NCBI GenBank assembly: GCA_037147175.1
Contig: JBAWVS010000001.1
Location: 1-64,000 of the forward strand
Direction of reading: 5' to 3'
DNA: 64,000 nucleotides
Source: a bacterium
Lineage (GTDB): Bacteria > Cyanobacteriota > Vampirovibrionia > Gastranaerophilales > UBA9971
Part shown: positions 18,777-28,073 of the stretch, one piece after another
Position numbering within the stretch: the stretch's first letter is position 1
How the letters are laid out: the number at the start of each line of letters is the position of its first letter
The notes under the pieces: generated by a model
Database searches by the model: none
Told to the model about the DNA's origin: nothing
The model's input: the letters and a program-made list of their open reading frames with translations, nothing else
Position numbers and translations under genes: made by a program

Positions 18777-21020
18777 ATGCATAAAATATTTAAATCCTTA
18801 TTAGTTGTCATTTCATTTTTAACAGTAATAACATTAAGTGGTTGTGTAAATGTTGAATCACAAATAACAATAAACAAAGATGGAAGTGCTGATGTAGAAT
18901 ACAAACCAATGTTTAATCAGGCAATGATGGGATTTGCTGGGAATGCTTTATATGAAGTAAAAACAAATGCGGAAAAAAGTGGTTATAGTGTTTCAAGTCT
19001 CAATGAATATGGCATGGTAGGTTTAAAAGCAAAGAAACATATTGAAAATTTAAATGAAACTGATATTGATGGGTTGCCTAATTGTTTTATCAAAGAAAAC
19101 AACAAATTTATAACAGTTAATAAAGGTTTTTTTACTGATAAATATGATATTGATATAAAAGTTGACCTTTCTAGCAAAAATAATGATTCTAACGAAAATA
19201 ATCCTTATTTTAATGAGATTGAAAATTCTGCAACTCAATCAGCAAGTTTTAGTTTTATATTGAATTTACCCGTAAAATCTGATAGCAATAATGCGAGTAA
19301 CGTTACAAATCAAGGAAAAAATCTTAAATGGAATTTAATATATGGCAATATTAATGAAATTCAAGCAGAATTTAAAATAATAAAACCAATAAATATAGTA
19401 ATTGCAATTATTTTAGGTGTATTAGTTCTTTGTTTAATAATATTTCTTGTTCTGAAAAGAAATAAATTAATAGAAATTTTAAATAAAATTGATTTAATAA
19501 ATGTTTTACGGTCTGTTATCTCAAATAATATTAATTTAATTAAAAAAACAGTTAAAGTTGTCTTATTTATATTACTGTTATTAGCTTTAGGCTATTTAAG
19601 TTATATTGGTTATGATAAATACGTTGAAAATATAAATAAAGTTGAACTTTACCCTATTTTAGAAAATGGTAAATGGGGTTATATTAATAAATCAGGAAAA
19701 ATTGTTATAAAACCACAATTTGCCACAGCAAGGGGATTTGCAAACGGTTTAGCAAGGGTAAATATTGGGGGTCAAACAAAAAATTATGAAAAATATATAT
19801 TAAAATGTTTTTATGAAATAAGACCAAAATTTAAGATGAAATCGTTAAATGAGGTTGTTAATATTTGTGTAGAAGAAACTTCAAAAAATGATGTTACAAG
19901 AATAAATCGGATTTTAAACACGTTTTTGTACGGCGGAAAATGGGCATATATAGACAAAAAAGGAAACTTTTTAATTAAACCAATCTATCAAGAAGCTTTG
20001 GCTTTTGGAAATCCTTATTTTAATAAAGACAATGAATTAGCTCCTGTAAAAACAACTAACAAATGGGGATATATAAATAAACAAGGTAAGTTTATTATAG
20101 AACCGCAGTTTGAAAAAGCTGAAGGCTTTTCAGAGGATTTAGGATTAGTTAAATTTGAAAATAAATATGGATTTATAGATAAAAAAGGGGATTTTATTAT
20201 AAATCCCCAATTTGACAAAGCTTTATCTTTTTCAGAGGGTTTTGCCCCTATAAAAATAGGTAATAAATGGGGGTATATAAATAAACAAGGAACGGTTATT
20301 ATAAAGCCTAAATTTGATGAAGTTTCTCCATTCTTTGAAGAATTAGCAAGTGTAAAAGAATCAGGCAAATATTTTTATATTGATAAAGACGGAAAACAAC
20401 TCTTTAAAGATAAATATAAAAGTGCTTTTAGATTTTCTGAAGGATTGGCGGGTGTAAACTTAAATAATAAATGGGGATTTATAAATAAACAAGGTAAATC
20501 CGTTATAGAACCTCAATTTGATGAAGTAGGATATTTTTCAGAGGGTTTTGCCCCTATAAAAATAGGTAATAAATGGGGGTATATAAATAAAACAGGGAAA
20601 ATTGTAATTAAATTGAAATTTATTCAAATAGATAATTTTTATAATGGTTTAGCTTTAATCGTAATGAAGGATAAAAAGTTTGCATATATAGACAAAACAG
20701 GAAAAATTATTTATCAAACTCCAGAAAAAGAAAAAATTAAAATTGTCAAAAAAGAAACTTCAAAAACAATAACTATTAATAAAAATCAAGACGAAAAACA
20801 GTTATCTAAAGAAACTAATAGTAAAGTATCTAAATCTTCAAAGAATACTGCAATAATCAGCAATAAAATAAATAAAAAGCCTGTTAAAAAAAATGAATCT
20901 CTTATTAAAGTCAGCAAAAAGACTAATTATATTAATGTCAATAATATTAAATCTAATAAAACCAATAATCATGATTCAAAAAATACTGTAAATACAAACG
21001 ATTTATTATTAGGGGAATAA
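18777..21020 (+). CDS. Lipoprotein with LppM-like domain, two membrane helices and WG repeats
   Basis: 747 aa from the ATG at 18777 (GTGAGAG upstream); a TTG at 18768 is also possible. A signal peptide with lipobox LSGC (Cys near 24) leads into VNVESQITINKDGSADVEYK, an LppM-like domain. Two hydrophobic helices follow near residues 206-228 and 260-282. Then come about nine WG-type repeats of the form KWGYINKxGKxVIKPQFD up to about residue 640, and a Lys/Asn/Ser-rich tail. WG repeats usually form beta-propeller-like binding surfaces. It is the first gene of an apparent four-gene cargo operon. Confidence 0.75.
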   Translation: MHKIFKSLLVVISFLTVITLSGCVNVESQITINKDGSADVEYKPMFNQAMMGFAGNALYEVKTNAEKSGYSVSSLNEYGMVGLKAKKHIENLNETDIDGLPNCFIKENNKFITVNKGFFTDKYDIDIKVDLSSKNNDSNENNPYFNEIENSATQSASFSFILNLPVKSDSNNASNVTNQGKNLKWNLIYGNINEIQAEFKIIKPINIVIAIILGVLVLCLIIFLVLKRNKLIEILNKIDLINVLRSVISNNINLIKKTVKVVLFILLLLALGYLSYIGYDKYVENINKVELYPILENGKWGYINKSGKIVIKPQFATARGFANGLARVNIGGQTKNYEKYILKCFYEIRPKFKMKSLNEVVNICVEETSKNDVTRINRILNTFLYGGKWAYIDKKGNFLIKPIYQEALAFGNPYFNKDNELAPVKTTNKWGYINKQGKFIIEPQFEKAEGFSEDLGLVKFENKYGFIDKKGDFIINPQFDKALSFSEGFAPIKIGNKWGYINKQGTVIIKPKFDEVSPFFEELASVKESGKYFYIDKDGKQLFKDKYKSAFRFSEGLAGVNLNNKWGFINKQGKSVIEPQFDEVGYFSEGFAPIKIGNKWGYINKTGKIVIKLKFIQIDNFYNGLALIVMKDKKFAYIDKTGKIIYQTPEKEKIKIVKKETSKTITINKNQDEKQLSKETNSKVSKSSKNTAIISNKINKKPVKKNESLIKVSKKTNYINVNNIKSNKTNNHDSKNTVNTNDLLLGE

Positions 21021-21041
21021 AGAAACAAAAGGAAATATAAA

Positions 21042-21866
21042 ATGAAAAAAATAATATTAATTTTTTGCTTAATTATTATAGGACAATCGGTACAGGCTTC
21101 AAATTGGATTGAGTTTACTTTTAATAATAAACCTCTATTGATTGATGATGAAAGTATTAGAATTAAAGGTAATATAATATATTATTGGATAAAATCGCCC
21201 GAATATAAAGCCTATATGGCTTCTGATATTACAACAAATACAGTTGCCTATTTAGGAATAATAAAAACTAATAACCCATCCGAAAAACAATATTTTGATA
21301 AAAATAATATAAAATTTGAAAAAGCAGTTCCAGATACAATTGAAGAAATCGCTAATAATTATGTCAGCAATATAACAAAACCCTGTAAAGATGCTTATTT
21401 AAAATTTGTTGATTCATATAAAGCGGGTAATATGCAAGAGGCGGAAAACAATTTAAGAATTGCATTACAAGAAGCAGAAATAATAAAAGAAAAATATAAT
21501 AATAACAGTTTTTTAATTTCTATAAGTAAGTCATTAGCTCAATTTTACGAAGAAATAAATAAATATAGATATTCGATGTATTTATACAAATACATAGCGG
21601 ATAACGGTAAATTAAACAGTTCAGATTTACTTTCAATGGAATATAAAATAAAAGACCTCGATGCAAAATTTAAAGAACAGGCAACAAATTTTATTTATGA
21701 AAAACAAGCAAGTATAGAAAAAGAACGAGAACAGGCAGAACAAGCACGATTACAACAACAGCAACAAGCACAATTAGAAGTGAGTAGAAAACAACAACAA
21801 AAAGAAAATTTGTATAAAGGCATTAATCAGGGCTTAGGCTTAATACCATTACTTTTACTTCATTAA
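21042..21866 (+). CDS. Secreted protein with surface-adhesin-E-like N-terminus and Gln-rich coiled coil
   Basis: 274 aa. A signal peptide is clear (KKIILIFCLIIIGQSVQA). The N-terminal block NWIEFTFNNKPLLIDDESIRIKG..IYYWIK resembles the start of the next gene product (EWTEIKAKEDKTFYINESSI), a pattern of surface-adhesin-E-like domains. The middle is helical and TPR-like (residues 110-215). The C-terminus is a Glu/Gln-rich coiled coil (about 215-258). It starts 21 bp after the WG lipoprotein gene. Confidence 0.6.
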   Translation: MKKIILIFCLIIIGQSVQASNWIEFTFNNKPLLIDDESIRIKGNIIYYWIKSPEYKAYMASDITTNTVAYLGIIKTNNPSEKQYFDKNNIKFEKAVPDTIEEIANNYVSNITKPCKDAYLKFVDSYKAGNMQEAENNLRIALQEAEIIKEKYNNNSFLISISKSLAQFYEEINKYRYSMYLYKYIADNGKLNSSDLLSMEYKIKDLDAKFKEQATNFIYEKQASIEKEREQAEQARLQQQQQAQLEVSRKQQQKENLYKGINQGLGLIPLLLLH

Positions 21867-21914
21867 TATAAATAAATTTAATGACAATTTAGAATCTCGA
21901 AAGGAATTTTATAA

Positions 21915-22595
21915 ATGAAAATATTAATAACAACATTATTATCAATATTTATTTTTTCTCTTGCCGCTTTTGCAGCTGAATGGACGGAAATTAAAGCAAA
22001 AGAAGATAAAACTTTTTATATTAATGAATCAAGCATAGAGAAAAAGGGCGATGTAAGTAATTTTTGGTACAAAGTTGATTTAAGTAAAAATACAAAAATC
22101 AGTTCTATAAAAGAATATGTTTCATTGAATTGTAATGAAAGACTTTTTAAAACATTAGAATCTGTATCATATGATTTAAAGGGGAATTTGATTGAAAGAA
22201 AAGTAGCAACAGATTCATTTGAGCCGATTCCTCCTGATTCTACAATTGATAATTTTTATTATAAAGTTTGTAGTGTAGATAACAAAGATGTTGAATTGCC
22301 TAGTGTCCGTTTGTATTTAGCAGATGTAAAAAAGACCGTTTATGCTAATTGGCAAATGCCATCGTTCGATAGTAAAGAAAAATCCACTTATAATGTTAAA
22401 ATTTCAAAAGAGGGTATTATTGAATCGGCAAATATATCTGAAACAAATGGAAGCATTGCGTTTAATAATTCAATATTAGATGCATTTAATAGAACTTCAT
22501 CGTTTTCGCCTATGCCTAAATCATATAAGGAAGATTTCAAAGAATTTAATATGGTTTTTGATGCTTTAACTTTTGTGACATTTTCAACAAAATAG
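21915..22595 (+). CDS. Secreted protein with adhesin-E-like and TonB-C-like domains
   Basis: 226 aa. Signal peptide KILITTLLSIFIFSLAAFAA. Residues 20-115 follow the W-x-E...FYINESSIEKKGDVSNFWYKVD pattern. The C-terminal 90 residues fit a TonB C-terminal fold: YANWQMPSF, VKISKEGIIESANISETNG, FNNSILDAFNRTSSFSPMP. No transmembrane anchor or Pro-rich spacer of a true TonB is present, so it probably acts in the periplasm. Same operon as its neighbours (48-bp gap upstream). Confidence 0.6.
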   Translation: MKILITTLLSIFIFSLAAFAAEWTEIKAKEDKTFYINESSIEKKGDVSNFWYKVDLSKNTKISSIKEYVSLNCNERLFKTLESVSYDLKGNLIERKVATDSFEPIPPDSTIDNFYYKVCSVDNKDVELPSVRLYLADVKKTVYANWQMPSFDSKEKSTYNVKISKEGIIESANISETNGSIAFNNSILDAFNRTSSFSPMPKSYKEDFKEFNMVFDALTFVTFSTK

Positions 22596-22619
22596 AATAA
22601 TAAAAGGGTTAAAAAAATT

Positions 22620-23954
22620 ATGGCAGAAAATTTAAATAAACCAATATACATAAAAGACCTTTTTGAAGATGATTTCATTGATAAATGGATTGAATATTTG
22701 TTTTTAGGTGAAGAGAATTTTAAAAAAAAATATTATGTTGAAATTGATTTTGATAAAATCGAAAATTGTTGCCGTAAAGACCTTAATAAAATTAATTTTG
22801 AATCTTTGAATGAATTTGATAAAACAATTTTTTATAATAATGAAGAAACGAAATATTCCATTAAAGATTTTTACCAACAATACATATTATTTAAACGCAA
22901 AAAAACAAAATTAAAAAAATTAATTTCAGATGAAGATTATTTATTCCATACTTATGTAATGAAACAGTATTCATGGGAGGATTTAAGTTTAGAAGACCCC
23001 TTTAAACTTTTCGTAAATGAATCTTCTTTACCATTAATTCCATCAAGTTCACCCGAAAATAAAATAATTAATTTTATAGAAATTGAGTTGCCTATTAACT
23101 TATACCAAAAAAAATATACTTATACAGAGGTTCTCAAAGAGATATTGGATGAAGATAAAAATACAAATGAAGACGAAGACGAATTTATATTTATAGATAC
23201 AAATAAAAATACAGACCTTTTTAACTACGACATAAAAAATAAAGAACTTATAGTTTTAAAAGCTTTAAAAGTAATATCTCAAGAAATTTTTAATTTAAGT
23301 ATAAGTAATTTTTCAAAAAATTATAACGAAACTTATAAATTTTGGAAATATGATGAAAGCGAATCAAATATAATAGAAAAAGTATTTGATACAATATCAT
23401 ACTTGTTAAATGATTTTTCAGAGCAATTTTGTACTAACTCAAATTATTTACTAAATTTTGCTTTTGTCGAAAGCTTTAATATTTCTCTTAATGTTCCTCA
23501 AAAATACAAAAAATACAAAACTTTTGATAAAGACCTACAAAAAACACCATTAAACAATACTTTCAAGGCTCTATTAACTATTAAAGAAAAGTTTTATAAA
23601 AAACTCGCTAATCTTTCAGAAAAAAGGGTGGGGGGCAATAAACCAAACATAGTAAAAGAAATACGTGATAAATATAAACGAGAAGAAATTTTTAAATATT
23701 TCGAATTAATAAATGAACAAAAAAAGGGCAATAACTTCCAAAATTTTAAAAAACATAATAAGGAATTTAACCTTTTAACTAAATATTTTGAAAAACACCG
23801 AAAATCTGATGAATTAAAAAAATATAACTCAATAGAACAATATTTTTATAATTTTGATGCTGACAAATTAGCTTTGGCAATGTTCTTATCAGAAAACAAT
23901 TATGATATTCAAGTAAAAACTTTATATCCAAAGATAAAAAAAAGAATGCTTTAA
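22620..23954 (+). CDS. Unknown cytoplasmic protein of element 1
   Basis: 444 aa, not recognised. It has no signal peptide or membrane helix and is rich in Lys, Asn, Glu, Phe and Tyr. The N-terminus KPIYIKDLFEDDFIDKWIEYLF is followed by long predicted helices; residues 320-350 are basic (NLSEKRVGGNKPNIVKEIRD). There is no nuclease, ATPase or protease motif I can identify. It follows the TonB-C-like gene by 24 bp, so it is probably the last gene of the cargo operon. Confidence 0.45.
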   Translation: MAENLNKPIYIKDLFEDDFIDKWIEYLFLGEENFKKKYYVEIDFDKIENCCRKDLNKINFESLNEFDKTIFYNNEETKYSIKDFYQQYILFKRKKTKLKKLISDEDYLFHTYVMKQYSWEDLSLEDPFKLFVNESSLPLIPSSSPENKIINFIEIELPINLYQKKYTYTEVLKEILDEDKNTNEDEDEFIFIDTNKNTDLFNYDIKNKELIVLKALKVISQEIFNLSISNFSKNYNETYKFWKYDESESNIIEKVFDTISYLLNDFSEQFCTNSNYLLNFAFVESFNISLNVPQKYKKYKTFDKDLQKTPLNNTFKALLTIKEKFYKKLANLSEKRVGGNKPNIVKEIRDKYKREEIFKYFELINEQKKGNNFQNFKKHNKEFNLLTKYFEKHRKSDELKKYNSIEQYFYNFDADKLALAMFLSENNYDIQVKTLYPKIKKRML

Positions 23955-24487
23955 TATTTTCTTTCCGCAATATTAAACATCATTAGGGATATTAAACCAG
24001 CTTTCTATTACTTGTCCAGACCTATTACCTGCCATAAACCCTAAAAGTATTGTGCTGAAAGGGATAATTTATTTTGCCGTAAAAATATTTTGATTTTAAA
24101 ATCAAAATAGGCTAAAACCTTGTCTATAAAAGCATTTTGCCCTTGTATGAATTGTGAAATATGTTATAATTGTAATATAGAAATTAAAGAAAATTTGTAA
24201 AGTAATTTATAGACATAGAAAAGGTGGTAAAAAAACAAATAAAAAAACACTTAAAAGTTAAGCTTAACAAAAAGAGAATAAACAAACCGTGAATAATTAT
24301 TCAAAACCAATAGAATATAGGCATCAAGAAAGAATGCCGATTGTGTAAAAAGATTTTTATATAATCTGCATTCTTTATCGAAAAGCCTTAATTCTAAAAT
24401 AGTATCCCTATCCGACTAGATAATTTTTATCTTTGGGAAAAATTCGATTGTATAAAATTAGAAAAAAACAAATGGAGAATAAAAAAG
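23955..24487. other. 533-bp non-coding region with palindromes: candidate replication origin or leader
   Basis: No supported gene. It contains a perfect 24-bp AT-rich palindrome at 24,086-24,109 (centre TTTTAAAA), a 12-bp palindrome GTTAAGCTTAAC at 24,257-24,268, and a 14-bp stem (one mismatch, about 20-nt loop) between 24,329-24,342 and 24,363-24,376. It lies just before the replication gene block. This fits an origin, or an attenuator for that operon. Confidence 0.4.
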
Positions 24488-24754
24488 ATGAAGACAATAC
24501 TACATGCTTCAACGCTTAAAGTGCTAAAAATACTAGAAAACAAAGCTGATACAGGCAATAAAATAGTTAATTTAAGTCAAAACACAATAAAAAGATATAC
24601 TGGCTTAGACAGATTTACAATCAGGGCTTGTATTCAAGAATTAGAAGATTACAAAGTCCTTACAGTCAATAAAATATGGGGTATTTGTAATACTTATAGA
24701 CTCGAAAATAACTACAAAGAACTGTTACAAGAATTATTACAGGAGAAAGAATAA
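24488..24754 (+). CDS. Small winged-helix DNA-binding protein
   Basis: 88 aa. LSQNTIKRYTGLDRFTIRACIQELEDYKVLTVNKIWG reads as a winged helix: recognition helix followed by a wing. GGAGAAT sits just before the ATG. The stop overlaps the next ATG, so translation is coupled. It is likely a regulator of the element's replication operon. Confidence 0.6.
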   Translation: MKTILHASTLKVLKILENKADTGNKIVNLSQNTIKRYTGLDRFTIRACIQELEDYKVLTVNKIWGICNTYRLENNYKELLQELLQEKE

Positions 24755-25050
24755 TGAATAAAAAATTAAAGACTTTATTTAAATTAAACCTACCAACTAA
24801 AGGATTTAAAGGCTTAAAAAAATACAAAATCCTTACTTGTCTTGTATTTGAAGCAGATAATAACAATATTGTTAATTTAACTCAAGAACAAATTGCTAGA
24901 ACTGTTGGATGTTCATATGTGTATGTAAATTTAATTATCAAGGATTTGTGCGATAGAAAGCTTATATCAAAAGATTCAAACGGTAGAAATAATATTTATA
25001 ATTTAACCAGTTTATTTAAAACAATAAAAAGTGAGGATGACAATGCTTAA
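24754..25050 (+). CDS. Second small winged-helix protein
   Basis: 98 aa. KILTCLVFEADNNNIVNLTQEQIARTVGCSYVYVNLIIKDLCDRKLISKDSNGRNNIYNLT follows a winged-helix pattern, as in plasmid and phage replication regulators. It overlaps the gene before it by 1 bp and the small ORF after it by 8 bp. Function is inferred from fold and context. Confidence 0.6.
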   Translation: MNKKLKTLFKLNLPTKGFKGLKKYKILTCLVFEADNNNIVNLTQEQIARTVGCSYVYVNLIIKDLCDRKLISKDSNGRNNIYNLTSLFKTIKSEDDNA

Positions 25051-25195
25051 AAAACTCTTTCAAAGATTATACAAAACTTTTCTTATAATAAGACATTTTA
25101 TTATACCCATAAGCTTATTAAAATACACCTATATCATAATCCCTGCAAGTCATTACATACAAATAAAAGGAATTAAAATATGTCAGATAAATTAA
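25043..25195 (+). CDS. Possible 50-aa hydrophobic basic peptide
   Basis: The ATG at 25043 follows GTGAGG by about 6 nt, overlaps the preceding stop and overlaps the Rep start by 16 bp. The product is Leu/Ile-rich (LYKTFLIIRHFIIPISLLKY) and may insert in the membrane. The overlaps suggest coupling, but the ORF is short and has no recognised relative. Confidence 0.35.
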   Translation: MLKKLFQRLYKTFLIIRHFIIPISLLKYTYIIIPASHYIQIKGIKICQIN

Positions 25196-26244
25196 TAATA
25201 GATAAATTATCTATTTTCTCTCCGATAGAAAGGGATTGCCTTCCTTCATTATATAGAATCAATGAACAATTAAGGCATTACGGCAATAACAATTTCTTAA
25301 ACCTTAATATTTCTGTTAAACACAATAAGTTATGGCTAACTTTATGCCCGTATAAGTTCTTGTATCAATCTAAAGAGAATATTAAAGGCATTACATTTAG
25401 TGAATTTAAAGATGTTATTCATAATTTAAACTTGATTCTTGAGGATTTAGTGAGTATTTACAATATTAAAACAGAAGATAATCTTTTGAACTTTAGTATA
25501 TCAGCGATTGATTTAACCACAAACATATATGCAGATTACTTTTTCAAGTCTTATATTCCGTTATTTGATTCTATAAAGCCAAAATACAATCTAAGAATAT
25601 CTAAGATTAGAGATATTAGAGCAACAAAAGAAGATAGTTGCATATATTTTATGTCAAAAGGCAAAAGAGCTTCAAAAAATGACTTCACAATAAGAATTTA
25701 CGATAAGAAAGAAGAAATGAAGCAGAATAAAATAAACCCTTTACCCGAATTAGAAGATAAAAATATCATGAGGTTTGAATTGTCTTTTAGAAGCACTAAA
25801 TATATCAAGAAAAAGCTTGATATTTCAAAGCTTATTGATATTTTATCAATGCAATCTTTTGATAATCTTGAAGAAAAAAGAAAAGAAATCTTAAAAGATT
25901 ATTTGTTCCATGAAGTGATAGAGGACGATAGACACTGTTTAAATTCTTTAAATGATGTGGAAATTGCAAGATTAATAAAGGAAAAACAGAAAAGAAATTC
26001 CCTTATAACAATCATGCTCTTATTATCAGCAGACACAATAAATTATAAATACTTAAAAGATATATTTATGACCATTGGAATGTGTGAAACGCATATAAAC
26101 AATGAAATGAAGAAAATTAAAAGATATAAAAGTTTATACAGACAGAATAAAACAAATAATCTTCCTACAATAGCCAGTTTATATGAAGAAATTTATTGTA
26201 AATTGTTTTCAGATAAGCAAAAACAACTTGCGGAAGTAGCATGA
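25180..26244 (+). CDS. Replication initiator, rolling-circle type (gpII/X or Rep-like)
   Basis: 354 aa. The order of blocks resembles phage X/gpII and plasmid Rep proteins: SISAIDLTTNIYADYF (strand with acidic residue), TIRIYDKKEEMKQ, then MRFELSFRSTKYIKK, with a helical C-terminus. A catalytic Tyr cannot be assigned with confidence. It lies downstream of two winged-helix proteins and a palindrome-rich region, and before excisionase and integrase. The inference is that the excised circle of element 1 can replicate. Confidence 0.55.
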   Translation: MSDKLIIDKLSIFSPIERDCLPSLYRINEQLRHYGNNNFLNLNISVKHNKLWLTLCPYKFLYQSKENIKGITFSEFKDVIHNLNLILEDLVSIYNIKTEDNLLNFSISAIDLTTNIYADYFFKSYIPLFDSIKPKYNLRISKIRDIRATKEDSCIYFMSKGKRASKNDFTIRIYDKKEEMKQNKINPLPELEDKNIMRFELSFRSTKYIKKKLDISKLIDILSMQSFDNLEEKRKEILKDYLFHEVIEDDRHCLNSLNDVEIARLIKEKQKRNSLITIMLLLSADTINYKYLKDIFMTIGMCETHINNEMKKIKRYKSLYRQNKTNNLPTIASLYEEIYCKLFSDKQKQLAEVA

Positions 26245-26473
26245 GTATTGATTTTATATATTTCATAAGTTTATATAACCAAATCATTATTAACAGTTAA
26301 ATTATAAGCTTCATAAATCAAATCTAATGCGAAAAGAAGGCTTATTAAGAGAGATTAAAGAAAGGTTGTGTAGTTTTTACATTGAGGTACTCAAACGCTC
26401 TTTAAAATTAAAATTCTCCATAACCTTTTTATAAATATTGTCGGCAGATTAAAAAAGAAAGAGATATAAAAAT

Positions 26474-26641
26474 ATGTTACTAAATTTAAAAGAAACATCA
26501 GAAATGTTAAAAATCAAAGACTCAACATTATATGCGTGGGTACATCAAAAGAAAATTCCACACATAAAGTTTAGCAAAAAACATTTATGTTTTGATTATA
26601 ACGAGTTAGTAAAATTTATAGAGCAAGGCAAAGTTGCATAA
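26474..26641 (+). CDS. Excisionase-like HTH (MerR/HTH_17 type)
   Basis: 55 aa: LLNLKETSEMLKIKDSTLYAWVHQKKIPHIKFSKKHLCFDYNELVKFIEQG. This is the helix-turn-helix plus 'wing' of excisionase/HTH_17 proteins, with the W-V-x-x-K-K-I-P pattern. It lies 89 bp before the integrase in the same direction. It probably directs excision and may regulate int. Confidence 0.75.
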   Translation: MLLNLKETSEMLKIKDSTLYAWVHQKKIPHIKFSKKHLCFDYNELVKFIEQGKVA

Positions 26642-26730
26642 TTAAAGAGCTATAGAAAAAAGGGTACTTGCAATTAATCAGATAGTGAGTTATTATAATA
26701 TCAGTACCCTTTAATCTAAAGAGGTTGTTC

Positions 26731-27846
26731 ATGGCAAGTATAAGAAAAAGAAATTGGATAAATAAAGACGGCAAAAGGACTTTTTGTTGGATGGTTGACT
26801 TTATAGATAATGAAGGCAACAGAGAAAGCAAGTCAGGCTTTAAAACTAAAGTTGAGGCAGAGGCATACAGAGCAAAAATTGAACATTCTTTAAATACAGG
26901 CAGTTATATAAAAGATAACAAAATACTTTTTGAATCGGCTATGGCTATTTTTATTGAATCCCACATAAATCATTATTGTAAATTTAGTACAGCGGATACT
27001 TATAAAAGTGTAATAAATCAGCATATTTTGCCATTTTTTAAAGGGAAAAAACTTAATGATATTAAGCCAACAACAATTCATAGCTTTATAACCGACAGAA
27101 AAGACCATGAAGCATCTATTTCTAGGATAAATGAAATATTGAAAGTCTTAAAAGTGTTTTTTAATAAGCTTGAAGAATTGGAAATGATTCAGAATAATCC
27201 CGCAAGATGTATTAAAAAACTTAAAGAGGTAAAAAAAGAAATGAAAATTTTATCAAAAGAACAAATAAATATTTTACTTGAAAGCTCTAAAAACACCAAT
27301 CAGCAAGCATATACATTAATATCGACAGCCATTTTTACAGGAATAAGACAAGGCGAGTTACTGGCTTTAACTTGGGAAGATGTAGATTTTACCAATAATA
27401 TTATAAATATTAATAAAACTGTCTATGATGGAATTGTAACAACAACAAAAACAGAAAGTTCCGTTAGAAAAATAACTATGTGCAAAGGCTTAAAGAAAGT
27501 CTTACAAGAATGGAAATTAAGAACTTCAAATGATAATTTAGTTTTCCCTAATAAAAAAGGGAATCACATAGACAAGAAAAACCTTACTGCAAGAATATTT
27601 AAACCTATTTTAAAAAATGCAGAGTTGCCGAATATTCGATGGCATGACCTTAGACATACTTATGCTTCAATCATGATTTCTGAAAGAGCTTCAATGCGTG
27701 TTGTTCAAGAGCAATTAGGTCATAAATCATTTAAAACCACTATGGATACTTATACACACACCTTAGCAAGTGATGCAGAAAAATATATTGAAATTTTAGA
27801 CGGTATAATTACAAAAGAAGATGAAAAAATTTTAGAAGCCGTATAA
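26731..27846 (+). CDS. int: Tyrosine integrase of element 1
   Basis: 371 aa from the ATG at 26731, with GAGG 6 nt upstream. It has an N-terminal arm-binding domain (SIRKRNWINKDGKRTFCWMVDF), a SAM-like core-binding domain (about 70-160) and a catalytic domain. The nucleophile region and box motifs are complete: Arg near 205 (TGIRQGELLALTW), HDLRH near 304, LGH near 328, Tyr near 339 (TYTHTL). It reads toward the att copy at 28,074 and ends about 230 bp from it. Confidence 0.93.
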   Translation: MASIRKRNWINKDGKRTFCWMVDFIDNEGNRESKSGFKTKVEAEAYRAKIEHSLNTGSYIKDNKILFESAMAIFIESHINHYCKFSTADTYKSVINQHILPFFKGKKLNDIKPTTIHSFITDRKDHEASISRINEILKVLKVFFNKLEELEMIQNNPARCIKKLKEVKKEMKILSKEQINILLESSKNTNQQAYTLISTAIFTGIRQGELLALTWEDVDFTNNIININKTVYDGIVTTTKTESSVRKITMCKGLKKVLQEWKLRTSNDNLVFPNKKGNHIDKKNLTARIFKPILKNAELPNIRWHDLRHTYASIMISERASMRVVQEQLGHKSFKTTMDTYTHTLASDAEKYIEILDGIITKEDEKILEAV

Positions 27847-27874
27847 ATAAAATTATGAATTAATATTTGAAAAG

Positions 27875-27900
27875 CACTCTCAAAAATGAGGGTGTTTTTT
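27875..27900 (+). terminator. Rho-independent terminator after element-1 integrase
   Basis: Stem CACTCTCA/TGAGGGTG with an AAAA loop, followed by six T. It starts 28 bp after the int stop. Confidence 0.85.
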
Positions 27901-27951
27901 ATATAAAATACTAAAAAATTAATCCTTAAAATTATGAAATTTAAACTCGAT

Positions 27952-27968
27952 GCAACAAAATTGCAACA
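27952..27968 (+). promoter_or_regulatory. Right arm-type integrase site of element 1
   Basis: GCAACAAAATTGCAACA, an exact copy of the 17-bp repeat near the left end (17,990-18,006). It lies 105 bp inside the right att copy. Confidence 0.55.
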
Positions 27969-28073
27969 TTGACTAAAAATAATAATTGATAGAAAATTAA
28001 TGAGAATCGAAAACACTCTTTATTATTGGCTTTATAGATTTAGCAGTTACAAGTTTTTTAAAATGCCAATGAA

